38,453 nucleotides of DNA from Nitriliruptoraceae bacterium (lineage in GTDB: Bacteria > Actinomycetota > Nitriliruptoria > Nitriliruptorales > Nitriliruptoraceae). The DNA lies in assembly GCA_007134165.1 (NCBI GenBank), contig SLLJ01000408.1, forward strand, positions 1-38,453, given 5' to 3'. Positions 16,709 through 25,073 of this stretch are shown here, piece after piece. The position numbers were made by a program, and so were the translations under genes. Every line of letters starts with the position of its first letter. The stretch's first letter is position 1. The notes beneath the pieces are model-generated. The model was not told the DNA's origin. It saw nothing but the letters and a program-made list of their open reading frames with translations, and did no database searches.

Positions 16709-17371
16709 ATGGAACTCGACGACCTCAGTGATCGACAACGCGAATTGCTGCACGATTACGTCAGCATGGTGCAGTCCTCACCGCACAACCTCGTCTCCGC
16801 ACGAGCCCGGGGTGAGCTCTGGACCCGGCACGTTCCCGAGTGTCTCGCCCTTGCTCGGTTGCTCGTCGATCGGCGAGGGCCCTTGTTGGATCTGGGAAGT
16901 GGTGGGGGTCTGCCAGGCGTGATCCTGGCCGTTGCGCACCCCGGGCGTGAGGTGCATCTGATCGATGCCACCGCGAAGAAGACCCGCTTCCTCGAGGAGG
17001 TGAACGAAGCACTCGGACTTGAGATGACCGTCCACACGGGACGTGCCGAAGAGGTTTCACGTGGAACACTCAGGGGTCGCTTTGCCACCGTCACGGCCCG
17101 GGCCGTCGCGCCGTTGAACCGCCTCGTGCCACTGGCTGCCCCGTTCCTCGCTCCCACCGGGCTGCTCGTCGCGGTCAAGGGGGAGCGTTGGCGCTCTGAA
17201 CTCGAGAAGGCGGCCCCACAACTCCGTGCGCAACGTCTGGTGGTTCTGGGTAGCCCGGCGAGCCTCCCTCTGACCTTTCGGGGAGACCAACCCCTCCGAC
17301 TTGTTATGATCGGGCGTCGCGGTACTCCCTTGCTCCTCCCCGCGCTCCCCCGAAACTTGTGGGCCACGTAG
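16709..17371 (+). CDS. rsmG: 16S rRNA (guanine527-N7)-methyltransferase
   Basis: A 220-residue SAM-dependent methyltransferase that modifies G527 of 16S rRNA (GidB); loss in other bacteria gives low-level streptomycin resistance. The SAM-binding motif is LLDLGSGGGLPGVILA (about 59-74), followed by HLIDATAKKTRFLEEV and, further on, TARAVAPLNRLVPLAAPFL. The ATG at 16709 lacks a ribosome-binding site and probably starts a leaderless mRNA. The coding sequence contains a second parS-like site at 17053-17068, encoding EVSRGT. parA starts 36 bases after the stop. Confidence 0.95.
   Translation: MELDDLSDRQRELLHDYVSMVQSSPHNLVSARARGELWTRHVPECLALARLLVDRRGPLLDLGSGGGLPGVILAVAHPGREVHLIDATAKKTRFLEEVNEALGLEMTVHTGRAEEVSRGTLRGRFATVTARAVAPLNRLVPLAAPFLAPTGLLVAVKGERWRSELEKAAPQLRAQRLVVLGSPASLPLTFRGDQPLRLVMIGRRGTPLLLPALPRNLWAT
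17053..17068. promoter_or_regulatory. parS-like centromere site 2 (inside rsmG)
   Basis: GGTTTCACGTGGAACA matches the parS consensus at 14 of 16 positions with an intact CACGTG centre. It lies within the rsmG coding sequence, about 400 bases from site 1 and in the opposite sense of mismatch, so both halves of the consensus are represented. Confidence 0.85.
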
Positions 17372-17406
17372 AAGCCTGCGGGCGAGGCGGCGTTCTCGAG
17401 GTTTCC

Positions 17407-18309
17407 ATGACCGACAGCATCCCGGAACAATCGGCGGCGCGATCCGGGCGGATCGTGTGCATCGCCAACCAGAAGGGTGGGGTTGGGAAGACCACAACCG
17501 CGGTTTCCCTGGCGGCGGCACTCGCGGACCTCGACATCCAGGTACTCATGGTTGATCTCGATCCTCAGGGGAACGCGACCACCGGCATCGGCCTGCGGGT
17601 GGCGGAGGGTGATCCGAGCACCTACGGCGTCCTTGTGGACGGTCTGGCCGTGTCGGAGGCCGTGCAGTCCACCGCCAATGGCTGTCTCGACGTCTTGCCG
17701 TCGTCACTGGACCTTGCTGGGGCCGAAGTCGAACTCGTACCCGCGTTCTCGCGGGAGCACCGACTCCAACGCGCGCTGGAATTGGTGCGCGCCAACTATG
17801 ACGTGGTCCTGATCGACTGTCCGCCATCACTTGGCCTGCTCACGATCAACGCGCTCGTGGCCGCTGACGAGGTCCTGGTCCCGATCCAGTGCGAGTACTA
17901 CGCCCTGGAGGGCCTTGGACAACTGCTCCGCACGATCGAGTTGGTGGTCAACAACCTCAACCGCGATCTGACGCTGGGCGGCGTGGTCCTGACCATGTTC
18001 GATGGAAGGACCAACCTCTCACAGCAGGTTGTCGATGAGGTGCGCGCCTACTTCGGGGGGCAGGCGATGTCCACGGTGATCCCCCGAAGCGTCCGCCTGT
18101 CGGAAGCTCCGAGCTTCGGGCAGGCGATCACCCAGTTCGACCCGTCGAGTCGGGGGGCACGTTCCTACCAGCGATTGGCCCGCGAACTCGCTGAGCGTCT
18201 CGGCCTACTCGTGACGCAGGCAGACCGCTCACCGCTCGATCGTCTCCTCGGTGCCGAGGTTGCCGTCGAGGAGCAGCGCTCGCACCCTGATCAGGAGGAT
18301 CGATCGTGA
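17407..18309 (+). CDS. parA: chromosome partitioning ATPase ParA
   Basis: A 300-residue deviant-Walker ATPase that moves ParB-parS complexes apart. The motif KGGVGKTTT is at residues 23-31 in CIANQKGGVGKTTTAVSLA, followed by MVDLDPQGNATTG (A' motif) and the Walker B region VVLIDCPPSLGLLTINAL. The ATG at 17407 is chosen because CGAGG lies just upstream and the family begins here; an in-frame GTG at 17359 inside rsmG would add 16 unlikely residues. The stop overlaps the parB start by four bases (GTGA), coupling the pair. Confidence 0.96.
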   Translation: MTDSIPEQSAARSGRIVCIANQKGGVGKTTTAVSLAAALADLDIQVLMVDLDPQGNATTGIGLRVAEGDPSTYGVLVDGLAVSEAVQSTANGCLDVLPSSLDLAGAEVELVPAFSREHRLQRALELVRANYDVVLIDCPPSLGLLTINALVAADEVLVPIQCEYYALEGLGQLLRTIELVVNNLNRDLTLGGVVLTMFDGRTNLSQQVVDEVRAYFGGQAMSTVIPRSVRLSEAPSFGQAITQFDPSSRGARSYQRLARELAERLGLLVTQADRSPLDRLLGAEVAVEEQRSHPDQEDRS

Positions 18310-19208
18310 CTCGGCGAACCGGACTCGGGCGCGGACTCGCCGCACTCATTCCCCCGGGTGAGGATGTCAAGGCAAGCCTCATCGAGGTCGACATCGACGC
18401 CCTCGTCCCGAATCCTCACCAGCCTCGCGAGGTCTTCGACGATGAGGAACTCGAGGGTCTGGCGGCGTCGATCAAGGACATGGGGCTGCTCCAACCCGTC
18501 GTGGTGCGGCAACGTGCCGAGCAAGGGTACGACCTCATCGCGGGCGAGCGCCGGGTGCGTGCGGCGAGGATGGCCGGCCTCGAACGGCTGCCGGCGATCG
18601 TGCGGCACACAGAGGATGCCGACCTGCTCAAGGAAGCACTCGTCGAGAACATCCATCGGGTGCAACTCAACCCACTCGAGGAGGCGGCCGCCTACCGCCA
18701 ACTCCTCGACGATTTCGGCTTCACCCAGGAGGAATTGGCGGCCTCGCTGGGCCGATCCCGTCCGTCCATCACCAACGCGATGCGGCTGCTCTCGCTGCCT
18801 GCACCGATCCAACGGCGGGTGGCTGCTGGCGTGCTCAGTGCGGGGCATGCCCGAGCGGTGCTCGGACTCCCTGGTGCCACCGAGCAGGAGGCGGTCGCCG
18901 AGCGCATCGTGTCCGAGGGCCTCTCCGTCCGCGCCACCGAGGAACTCGTCCGGCTCAAGCTCCTCGATGACCCTGAGACCGATCGGCGCCGCCGTCGATC
19001 CCCCCGACACCCCGTCCCTGGCGGCATGGTGGATCTCCAGGACGATCTCACCCAGGCCCTGCGGACCCGAGTCCGGATCTCCATGGGCGCGAAGCGCGGC
19101 AGAATGCAGATCGAGTTCGGGAGCGTCGAGGACCTCGAGCGGATTGTGGACGTCATCGCCCGTGGGCTCGAGGACGGCACGGTCCGTCCCGAGGGAACCG
19201 AGAGTTGA
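18306..19208 (+). CDS. parB: chromosome partitioning protein ParB
   Basis: A 300-residue CTPase and DNA-binding protein that recognises parS. The opening RRTGLGRGLAALIP is the N-terminal ParA-contact motif; the N domain has LVPNPHQPREVFD and the C-box GERRVRAARMAGL (80-92); the helix-turn-helix region includes TQEELAASLGRSRPSITNAMRLL; the C-terminal dimer domain ends near GRMQIEFGSVEDLERIVDVI. It is coupled to parA by GTGA overlap. It converges on rpiA with a gap of seven bases; the two stop codons form the arms of a small inverted repeat (TGACCGACGGTCA, 19206-19218). Confidence 0.96.
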   Translation: MTRRTGLGRGLAALIPPGEDVKASLIEVDIDALVPNPHQPREVFDDEELEGLAASIKDMGLLQPVVVRQRAEQGYDLIAGERRVRAARMAGLERLPAIVRHTEDADLLKEALVENIHRVQLNPLEEAAAYRQLLDDFGFTQEELAASLGRSRPSITNAMRLLSLPAPIQRRVAAGVLSAGHARAVLGLPGATEQEAVAERIVSEGLSVRATEELVRLKLLDDPETDRRRRRSPRHPVPGGMVDLQDDLTQALRTRVRISMGAKRGRMQIEFGSVEDLERIVDVIARGLEDGTVRPEGTES

Positions 19209-19215
19209 CCGACGG

Positions 19216-19887
19216 TCAGGTCGTCCGGCGGATCACCGTGCCGTCGGCGGCACCCAGCAGAGCCTCGTGCGCAAGTCCGACGAAGAGCCCGGTCTCGACC
19301 AGTCCGGGGATCGACTGAAGCCGCGCATCGAACTCCGCCGGATCCGCGATGCCTCCCGGGACCACGGCATCGAGCAGCAGGTTGCCGTTGTCCGTCACCA
19401 CCGCCCGACCCTCCCTCTCCCGCCGTTCGACCTGGAGCCCCCAGGATTCCAGGCGGCGCAGCACCGGTGTGCCGGCGAACGGCACCACTTCGAGGGGGAG
19501 CGGGAAGCTGATCCCGAGACGCGTCACCTGCTTGTCCACGGTTGCAATGACGACGAAGCGACGTGCGAGGGAGGCTACGACCTTCTCGCGGAGAAGTGCG
19601 CCGCCACCACCCTTGGTGAGACACAGTCGCGGGTCGAGTTCGTCTGCGCCGTCGATGGCCAGGTCCAGCGCTGCTACCTCGTCGAGGGTGGTGAGCGGGA
19701 TCCCGAGCTCCTGGCAGCGACGGGCGGTGACCTCAGAGGTCGGCACGCCAACGATATCGAATGCACGTTCGGCCAAGAGGTCGAGCAGCGGGGCGACGGT
19801 GGAACCGGTGCCCAGACCGAGCACCATGCCCTCGGCGACCTCGTCGAGGGCCGCCCGAGCGGCAGCGCGCTTCGCTGGGTCACTCAT
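19216..19887 (-). CDS. rpiA: ribose-5-phosphate isomerase A
   Basis: A 223-residue enzyme that interconverts ribose-5-phosphate and ribulose-5-phosphate in the pentose phosphate pathway. Family motifs are in order: LGLGTGSTVAPLLDLL, LDLAIDGADELD (with the catalytic-site aspartates), TKGGGGALLREK and FPLPLEVVPF. Length is normal. The ATG at 19887 overlaps the stop of the HAD gene (ATGA), so it is the last gene of the aminotransferase-ddl-HAD-rpiA operon. It converges on parB. Confidence 0.96.
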   Translation of the reverse strand: MSDPAKRAAARAALDEVAEGMVLGLGTGSTVAPLLDLLAERAFDIVGVPTSEVTARRCQELGIPLTTLDEVAALDLAIDGADELDPRLCLTKGGGGALLREKVVASLARRFVVIATVDKQVTRLGISFPLPLEVVPFAGTPVLRRLESWGLQVERREREGRAVVTDNGNLLLDAVVPGGIADPAEFDARLQSIPGLVETGLFVGLAHEALLGAADGTVIRRTT

Positions 19888-20561
19888 CCGCTACCGCCAC
19901 GCCAGGTCTCCAGCAGCGTGGGCAGCTCGCCGAGCCCCTCGAGGACGAGATCGGGCTCGATCTCGTCGGGCAGTTCCTGCAGCTGACCCCACGGTCCGCG
20001 ACGCAGCCAGCAGGTCCGCCACCCCAGCGCGACCGCCGGGAGCACGTCGTTGTCGGCGCGGTCGCCGACGTACAGCAGGGTCTGCGGCTCGGGGTTCCCG
20101 AGCTGATCGCGCACGGCGGCGAAGAAGGCCGGATCGGGTTTGGCGTGCCCGAGTTGCTCCGAGGTGAGTACGGGCCCACCCGGCAACCCGAGCGCCTCGA
20201 GCTGCGGCCCTCGCCGGATCGGTTGGTTGCCGGCGAGCACGACACGCAGGCCGAGGTTCGTGAGCGCCTCGAGGCAGGGCCGCACGTCAGGGTAGAGGTC
20301 CGCTTCCCCGAACCCGCCGTAGCGGCGCTCGTGCTCGTCCTCGAGTCGTGGCCAGTCCAGGTTGGGGACCAGGTGCTCGAACACGGCCGCCACCGGCTCG
20401 CCCTGGCTGACCGCCGCGCCGAGCACGGCCCCGAAGGTCAGCGGGGAGACCCCGATCAGCTCGGCCCACAGCTGCCAGACGCGGCTCTCGTCGATCAGCA
20501 CCTCTCCAACGTCGAACACCACGGTGTCCGGCGCCGGCCCGTCGTCGGCCTCGGGGTTCAT
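19884..20561 (-). CDS. HAD-superfamily hydrolase
   Basis: A 225-residue haloacid-dehalogenase-fold protein. Motif I is VVFDVGEVLID with nucleophile Asp17; the position two residues later is Gly rather than the Asp of classical phosphatases, as in YihX-type members (FDLGNVI). Motif II is probably VVLAGNQP, motif III includes the lysine in GHAKPDPAFF, and motif IV is YVGDRADNDVLPA. An alpha-helical cap lies between motifs I and II. Its substrate cannot be told from sequence. Its start overlaps the ddl stop and its stop overlaps the rpiA start, so it may act as a phosphatase on a sugar phosphate or cofactor (inference). Confidence 0.85.
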   Translation of the reverse strand: MNPEADDGPAPDTVVFDVGEVLIDESRVWQLWAELIGVSPLTFGAVLGAAVSQGEPVAAVFEHLVPNLDWPRLEDEHERRYGGFGEADLYPDVRPCLEALTNLGLRVVLAGNQPIRRGPQLEALGLPGGPVLTSEQLGHAKPDPAFFAAVRDQLGNPEPQTLLYVGDRADNDVLPAVALGWRTCWLRRGPWGQLQELPDEIEPDLVLEGLGELPTLLETWRGGSG

Positions 20562-21499
20562 CGCACGGCCCCTCCGGGAACGGCCAGGGTCACCAGCCGC
20601 TCGCAGAGGTCGGCGAACGCCAGCCCCGCGGCCTGTGCCGCGATCGGAACCAGTGAGGTCTCGGTCAGTCCCGGGCAGGTGTCGAGTTCCAGCAGCCAGG
20701 GTCGGCCCTCGTCGTCCACGATGAGGTCGGCCCGGGACACGTGCCGGGCCCCGATCGCGCGGTAGGCGTCGGTGGCCAACTGCTCGCAGGCCAGCCGAAC
20801 GCCGGGTGCCACGCGGGCGGGGGCATGGAACTCGGTGGCACCCGCGGTGTAGCGGGCGGTGAAGTCGTAGGCACCGTCGCGTGGCTGGATTTCGACGGGG
20901 GGCAGCGGCTCACCGTCGAGCACGGTCACGGCGACCTCCGTGCCGGCCACGAAGGCCTCGAGCAGCACGGAGTCCGCGTAGCTGAAGGCGCCGACGATCG
21001 CCTGGGGCAGCGCGCTCGGCTCGTGGACGATGCTCAGCCCGAGACACGAACCGCCGGTCGCTGGCTTGACCACGACCTGCGAGCCCAGTGCGGCAGCGAC
21101 CCGGTCCAGCACCGCCACCGCCCCCATCTCCCGGAAGGCCTGCTGGGTGAGCGTGACGTTGGCCGGCACGCGCAGCCCGGCCCGCCGGTACAGCCCTTGG
21201 GCGATCGGCTTGTTCCAGGCCAGCGCACTGGCGAGCTCGTCGGGTCCGGTGTAGGGCAGCCCGATCAACTCCAGCAGCGACTGGATCGTCCCGTCCTCCC
21301 CGGCCGATCCGTGCAGCGCCAGGAAGGCGAGGTCGAAGCCGCCCGTCTCCAGTGACGGGATCAGCGTGGTGTCGACATCCAGACGGGTCACCTGGTGCCC
21401 TCGGTCGGTGAGTGCCGCGGCGACCCGCGCCCCAGATCGCAGGCTGACCTCCCGCTCGAGGGACAACCCCCCCGACAGCACGGCAACGGTGTGGGGCAC
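20558..21499 (-). CDS. ddl: D-alanine--D-alanine ligase family protein
   Basis: A 313-residue ATP-grasp ligase that makes D-Ala-D-Ala for peptidoglycan precursors. The N-terminal domain has VAVLSGGLSLEREVSLRSG and LHGSAGEDGTIQSLLE; the ATP-grasp domain has QVVVKPATGGSCLGL; the metal-binding end is LLELDTCPGLTETSLVP. In that last motif the usual Asn of the E-x-N pair is Asp273, a conservative but uncommon change. AGGAG lies six bases before the GTG at 21499. The gene follows an aminotransferase by 32 bases and overlaps the HAD gene. Substrate identity (D-Ala or another acceptor) is assumed from the family. Confidence 0.88.
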   Translation of the reverse strand: MPHTVAVLSGGLSLEREVSLRSGARVAAALTDRGHQVTRLDVDTTLIPSLETGGFDLAFLALHGSAGEDGTIQSLLELIGLPYTGPDELASALAWNKPIAQGLYRRAGLRVPANVTLTQQAFREMGAVAVLDRVAAALGSQVVVKPATGGSCLGLSIVHEPSALPQAIVGAFSYADSVLLEAFVAGTEVAVTVLDGEPLPPVEIQPRDGAYDFTARYTAGATEFHAPARVAPGVRLACEQLATDAYRAIGARHVSRADLIVDDEGRPWLLELDTCPGLTETSLVPIAAQAAGLAFADLCERLVTLAVPGGAVR

Positions 21500-21531
21500 G
21501 GTGGGCTCCTGACGGATCTCGGGGTGGGGGC

Positions 21532-22824
21532 TCAGCCACCGATGCCGGTGGCGCGCCCGATGCTGCGGGTTCGCAGCTGTGGCGCATGTTCACCGTAGAC
21601 GGCCCGGACCAGCTCAAGCTCGGCGTGCAGTAGCTCGCCGAGCCGCACGACTCCCTCGCGGATCCGGTCGGGGGTCGGGAAGGAGAAGCACAGCCGAGCG
21701 TGGTCTCCTCCCGAGCCGTCGGCGAAGAACCCGCGGCCTGGCACGTAGGCCACGCGCTGCGAGATCGCCTTGGCCAGCAGGTCTGAGGTGTCGATGCCGG
21801 CCGGCACACTCAGCCACACGTAGAAGGCCCCCAGGGGGCGGGTCCAGTGCACTTCGGCGGGCAGCTCGGCCGCCATCGTGTCGAGCATCACGCCGGCCTT
21901 CTCGGCGTAGAGCTGGCGGAAGCGCTTGATCTGCTCGACCCACGGCTGGGTCTGCAACCAGCGCTCGACGATCATCTGGGTCAGGTTCGACGGACAGAGA
22001 TCCGCGGCCTCCCGCAACAGCACCAGCTTGTCGCGCACCGGGGCGGGCGCGGCGATCCAGCCGGTACGGACCCCCGGGGCGAACAGCTTGGACATGGTGC
22101 CCACGTAGATGACCCGGTCGGGGATCATGCTGCGGAGTGAAGGCAGCACCTCGCCGTCGAAGCCGAGCAGTCCGTAGGGATCGTCCTCGACCACGAGCAG
22201 GTCGTGGCGCTCGGCGAGCTCGGCAACCCGACGGCGACGGTCCAGCGACAGCGAGACGCCGGCTGGGTTCTGGTGGTTGGGGATGAGGTAGAGGTACTTG
22301 GCGTGCCGGCCCTCGGCCTGAAGGGTCTGCAGCTGCGCTTCGAGCAGGTCGACACGCATGCCGTCGTCGTCCATCGGGACGTGGCGGATGTCGGCCTGCA
22401 GGCTGGTCATCGCGCCGATCGCTCCGACGTAGGTCGGACCCTCCGCGAGCACCACGTCACCGGGGTCCAAGAAGCACGTCGCGATCAGTTCCAGCGCTTG
22501 CTGCCCACCGACGGTGACCACCAACTCGTCGGGGTGGGCTCCGACGCCCTGCAGGCGCATCACCTCCACGAGCTGCTCGCGCAGCTCCGGGCGGCCCTGA
22601 CCGCCGCCGTACTGCAGCGCGATCGCTCCGCTGTCCCGGATGACGGCCGAGACGACCTGCTCCACGGCCTCGAGGTCCAGCGCCGAGGTGTCGGGCATGC
22701 CGCCCGCGAACGACACGATCTCCGGGCGTGAGGCAACCGCGAACAGCGCGCGGATCTCCGAGGCACTCATGCCCGTCACCCGCGCCGCGTAGCGGGCGAG
22801 GTAGGGGTCGGTCTCGAGCCGCAC
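21532..22824 (-). CDS. PLP-dependent aminotransferase, class I/II
   Basis: A 430-residue fold-type I aminotransferase of the LysN/2-aminoadipate or MocR-catalytic group, without a DNA-binding domain. The sequence has QYGGGQGRPELREQL, the substrate-side PNHQNPAGVSLS, Asp214 of VVEDDPYGLLGF that contacts the pyridine nitrogen, and the Schiff-base lysine Lys246 in VGTMSKLFAPGVRTGW. The GTG at 22824 has GGAG seven bases upstream; the frame stays open far upstream but without similarity. The substrate is unknown; the operon with ddl, HAD and rpiA gives no firm hint. The 108 bases to the divergent small gene contain TAGCCT and TACCCT boxes on opposite strands. Confidence 0.88.
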   Translation of the reverse strand: MRLETDPYLARYAARVTGMSASEIRALFAVASRPEIVSFAGGMPDTSALDLEAVEQVVSAVIRDSGAIALQYGGGQGRPELREQLVEVMRLQGVGAHPDELVVTVGGQQALELIATCFLDPGDVVLAEGPTYVGAIGAMTSLQADIRHVPMDDDGMRVDLLEAQLQTLQAEGRHAKYLYLIPNHQNPAGVSLSLDRRRRVAELAERHDLLVVEDDPYGLLGFDGEVLPSLRSMIPDRVIYVGTMSKLFAPGVRTGWIAAPAPVRDKLVLLREAADLCPSNLTQMIVERWLQTQPWVEQIKRFRQLYAEKAGVMLDTMAAELPAEVHWTRPLGAFYVWLSVPAGIDTSDLLAKAISQRVAYVPGRGFFADGSGGDHARLCFSFPTPDRIREGVVRLGELLHAELELVRAVYGEHAPQLRTRSIGRATGIGG

Positions 22825-22932
22825 AACGGTGCTCCGGGTCGGCGGGTTCCCCGTCCGGCAGCGTCCGATCCGGGTAGCCTCGAGGGTAGCGATCCCGGCG
22901 CCAGGCTCCGGGGCGCGGCCCCGGAGGTCGTC

Positions 22933-23106
22933 ATGCCGCACGCTGCCGTCTCGGACGCCGAGCGCTATCGCGCGCCGGGCGGCTGGAAGCGGGCGCTGAT
23001 CGGCTTCCTGCTGGGGGTGGCTGCCGGTGTGGTCGTCGCCCTGATTCTGCCCCGCGACGACGGGCCGCGCCGGGTGCGTACACCGCTGCCCGTCGCGAAC
23101 GGCTGA
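22933..23106 (+). CDS. small single-pass membrane protein (57 aa)
   Basis: A 57-residue reading frame starting ATG at 22933, with a textbook GGAGG five bases before it. It has a charged N terminus (SDAERYRAPGGWKR), one hydrophobic segment at about 21-39 (ALIGFLLGVAAGVVVALIL) and a basic C terminus. No family is recognised. It is followed four bases later by the GNAT gene, so the two are very likely cotranscribed, and it is divergent from the aminotransferase. The ribosome-binding site and GC-rich third positions make it a real gene. Confidence 0.75.
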   Translation: MPHAAVSDAERYRAPGGWKRALIGFLLGVAAGVVVALILPRDDGPRRVRTPLPVANG

Positions 23107-23110
23107 CGCC

Positions 23111-23764
23111 GTGGGTCGGCAGGTCCTCGCCCTGACCGGTGACCTGGTGGAGTTGCTGCCCGAGCCCTGTCGCACCTGCCTGTTCTGGGAGCTCGGGGGT
23201 CCCTGTCCGGACCGGCGCAGTAACCCGGCGGTACCGCCGCGCCAGGCCGTGGTGGCACCGACCCGACCCCTGGTTCGCAAGCAGGCCTGGGTCTCGGCGG
23301 TCGTGCAGGACGGGCAGCCGGCGGGGTGGGTGGTCCGTGTCGAGGGAGAGGTCGTGGCCCACGTGCTCGCGGCGCCGTCGGCACGGTTCGCGCCGCGTGC
23401 GCTCGGCCTGCCCAGCGCCAGCCCCGACGCGCTGCTACTGGCCAGCCTCTGGGTCCAACCGCACTGGCGAGGCCGGGGGATCGGACGCTTGCTGGTTCGG
23501 GCAACGCTCAAGGACGCGCTCCGCCACGGATGTCGCCGAGTGGAGGCTTTCGGTGACCGTCGGTGGCGGGAACAGGCCTGTGCGTTGCCGGCCGGATGGC
23601 TGCTCGGTGAGGGTTTCGACGTCGAGATGGAGCACCCTCGCACGCCCCTGTTCGCGATCGAACTCGGCCGGACCGTCCGTTGGGCCGAGAGTCTCGAGCA
23701 GGCACTCGGTGAGATCCTCGTGCCCCGTCCGGCCCGCGCCCGGGTGACGGGCCCTGCTCGGTAG
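23111..23764 (+). CDS. GNAT-family N-acetyltransferase
   Basis: A 217-residue protein with the GNAT acetyl-CoA site in LWVQPHWRGRGIGRLLVRATL (R/Q-x-x-G-x-G). The N terminus carries a small cysteine cluster, Cys20, Cys23 and Cys32 in PEPCRTCLFWELGGPC, seen in some actinobacterial GNATs and possibly metal-binding (inference). A later DRRWREQACALPAGWLLGEGF fits the substrate side of the fold. The GTG start lies four bases after the 57-residue membrane gene with no separate ribosome-binding site. Acceptor substrate unknown. Confidence 0.82.
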   Translation: MGRQVLALTGDLVELLPEPCRTCLFWELGGPCPDRRSNPAVPPRQAVVAPTRPLVRKQAWVSAVVQDGQPAGWVVRVEGEVVAHVLAAPSARFAPRALGLPSASPDALLLASLWVQPHWRGRGIGRLLVRATLKDALRHGCRRVEAFGDRRWREQACALPAGWLLGEGFDVEMEHPRTPLFAIELGRTVRWAESLEQALGEILVPRPARARVTGPAR

Positions 23765-23822
23765 TCTGGGAGGTCGGGCCTGTCCTCGCGATGCCCGTCC
23801 CTCACCTCGGAGCCAGTGCGTC

Positions 23823-25073
23823 GTGCGTGCCTACCGCGTTCTGCTGGCCCACCGCGACGTGCGGTGGCCGCTGATCGCCTCGACGCTCGCGCGGCTGACG
23901 CCCGGGATGATCGTGCTGGCGGTCGTGCTGTTGATGCGAGACGCGGGGCACAGCTACGCGGTGGCGGGCCTGGTCACCGCCGCTCACCAGGTGGGGATCG
24001 GTGCCGTCTCTCCGCTGCAGGGCCGGTTCGCGGACCGCTTTGGGCAGCGTCGGGTCTTGCTGCCCGATGCGTTGGGCTACCTCGCCGGCACCGTCCTGCT
24101 CGCCTGGCTGGCCGTGTCCGGTGCCGCGGTGCCCGGGTTGCTCGTCGTCGCCGTGCTGACGGGCGCCGTGTTTCCCCCCAGCACCGCCTGTGTACGGGTG
24201 CTGCTGTCCCATCGCTTCCCGACCGGCCACGAACGCGAGACCGCGTTCGCGCTGACCGCGATCGCGGTGGAGGTGGGGTTCATCTTCGGACCACTGCTCG
24301 CCGTCGCCGTCGCCGAAACGGTCGGTGCCGCCTGGGCGGTGGTGATGGCCGGCAGCGTGGCCGCGATCGGGGCAACCGGGCTGGCCATGACCGGTGCATC
24401 GGCCGCCGTACCCCGGCGGGACCCATCCGTGCCGCGGCGTAGCGCGCTGGCCTCCGGTGGGGTGCGGCTCATGGTCGTCACGCTGGGGACCATGGCGGTG
24501 GCCTTCGGGGTCATCGACATCGCCGTGCCAGCGGTCGCGGAGCTGGCCGGAGACCGATCGGCGGCCGGCTGGCTGATCGCGTCGATCGCCTCGGGCAGCC
24601 TGGTCGGCGGGTTGGTCTACGGCGGGAGGGTCTGGCCCGGGACGCTGGTGACCCGGGTACGGGTGCTGGCGGTGGTCCTCGCGGTCGGCTTCCTGATCCT
24701 GCCGTTCGCAACCGGTTCCCTGGGCCGCTTCGCGGTGGCGCTGTTCATCGCCGGGGTGTTCCTCTCACCACTGACGATCGGGGCCTTCGAGCTGATCGAC
24801 GACCTTTCGCTGCCTGGCACCCAGACGGAAGCGCAGCAGTGGACCCAGGCTGCGGTGGTTGCGGGGGTCGCCCTGGGCGCGACGTTGTCCGGTGCCGCCG
24901 TCGAGCATTCGGGGCCCCCGGCGGCCTTCCTCGCCGGCGGGCTGTGCATCGGGGTCGGAGCACTGCTCGTCAACCTCGGCCGGGCGCGGTTGCACCGGGA
25001 GTCACCGCGGCGCTCGGATCCGCTGCGCTCGGATCCAGGGCCCACGCCGGCTCGCCCACCAGCGCCGCGGTGA
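23823..25073 (+). CDS. major facilitator superfamily transporter
   Basis: A 416-residue membrane protein with about 12 hydrophobic segments and the MFS loop motif GRFADRFGQRRVLLP between helices 2 and 3. It is closest in outline to drug/sugar exporter-like members; the substrate is unknown. A GGAG about ten bases before the GTG at 23823 supports the start. The C-terminal hydrophilic tail (RLHRESPRRSDPLRSDPGPTP) is antisense to the end of the CwlM-like gene: the two convergent coding sequences overlap by 104 bases. Confidence 0.88.
   Translation: MRAYRVLLAHRDVRWPLIASTLARLTPGMIVLAVVLLMRDAGHSYAVAGLVTAAHQVGIGAVSPLQGRFADRFGQRRVLLPDALGYLAGTVLLAWLAVSGAAVPGLLVVAVLTGAVFPPSTACVRVLLSHRFPTGHERETAFALTAIAVEVGFIFGPLLAVAVAETVGAAWAVVMAGSVAAIGATGLAMTGASAAVPRRDPSVPRRSALASGGVRLMVVTLGTMAVAFGVIDIAVPAVAELAGDRSAAGWLIASIASGSLVGGLVYGGRVWPGTLVTRVRVLAVVLAVGFLILPFATGSLGRFAVALFIAGVFLSPLTIGAFELIDDLSLPGTQTEAQQWTQAAVVAGVALGATLSGAAVEHSGPPAAFLAGGLCIGVGALLVNLGRARLHRESPRRSDPLRSDPGPTPARPPAPR

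Noticed and set aside
22825..23805. Long N-terminal extension of the aminotransferase to 757 residues
   Set aside because: The extra sequence is antisense to the 57-residue and GNAT genes and is Arg/Pro-rich shadow; the GTG at 22824 with GGAG is a better start.
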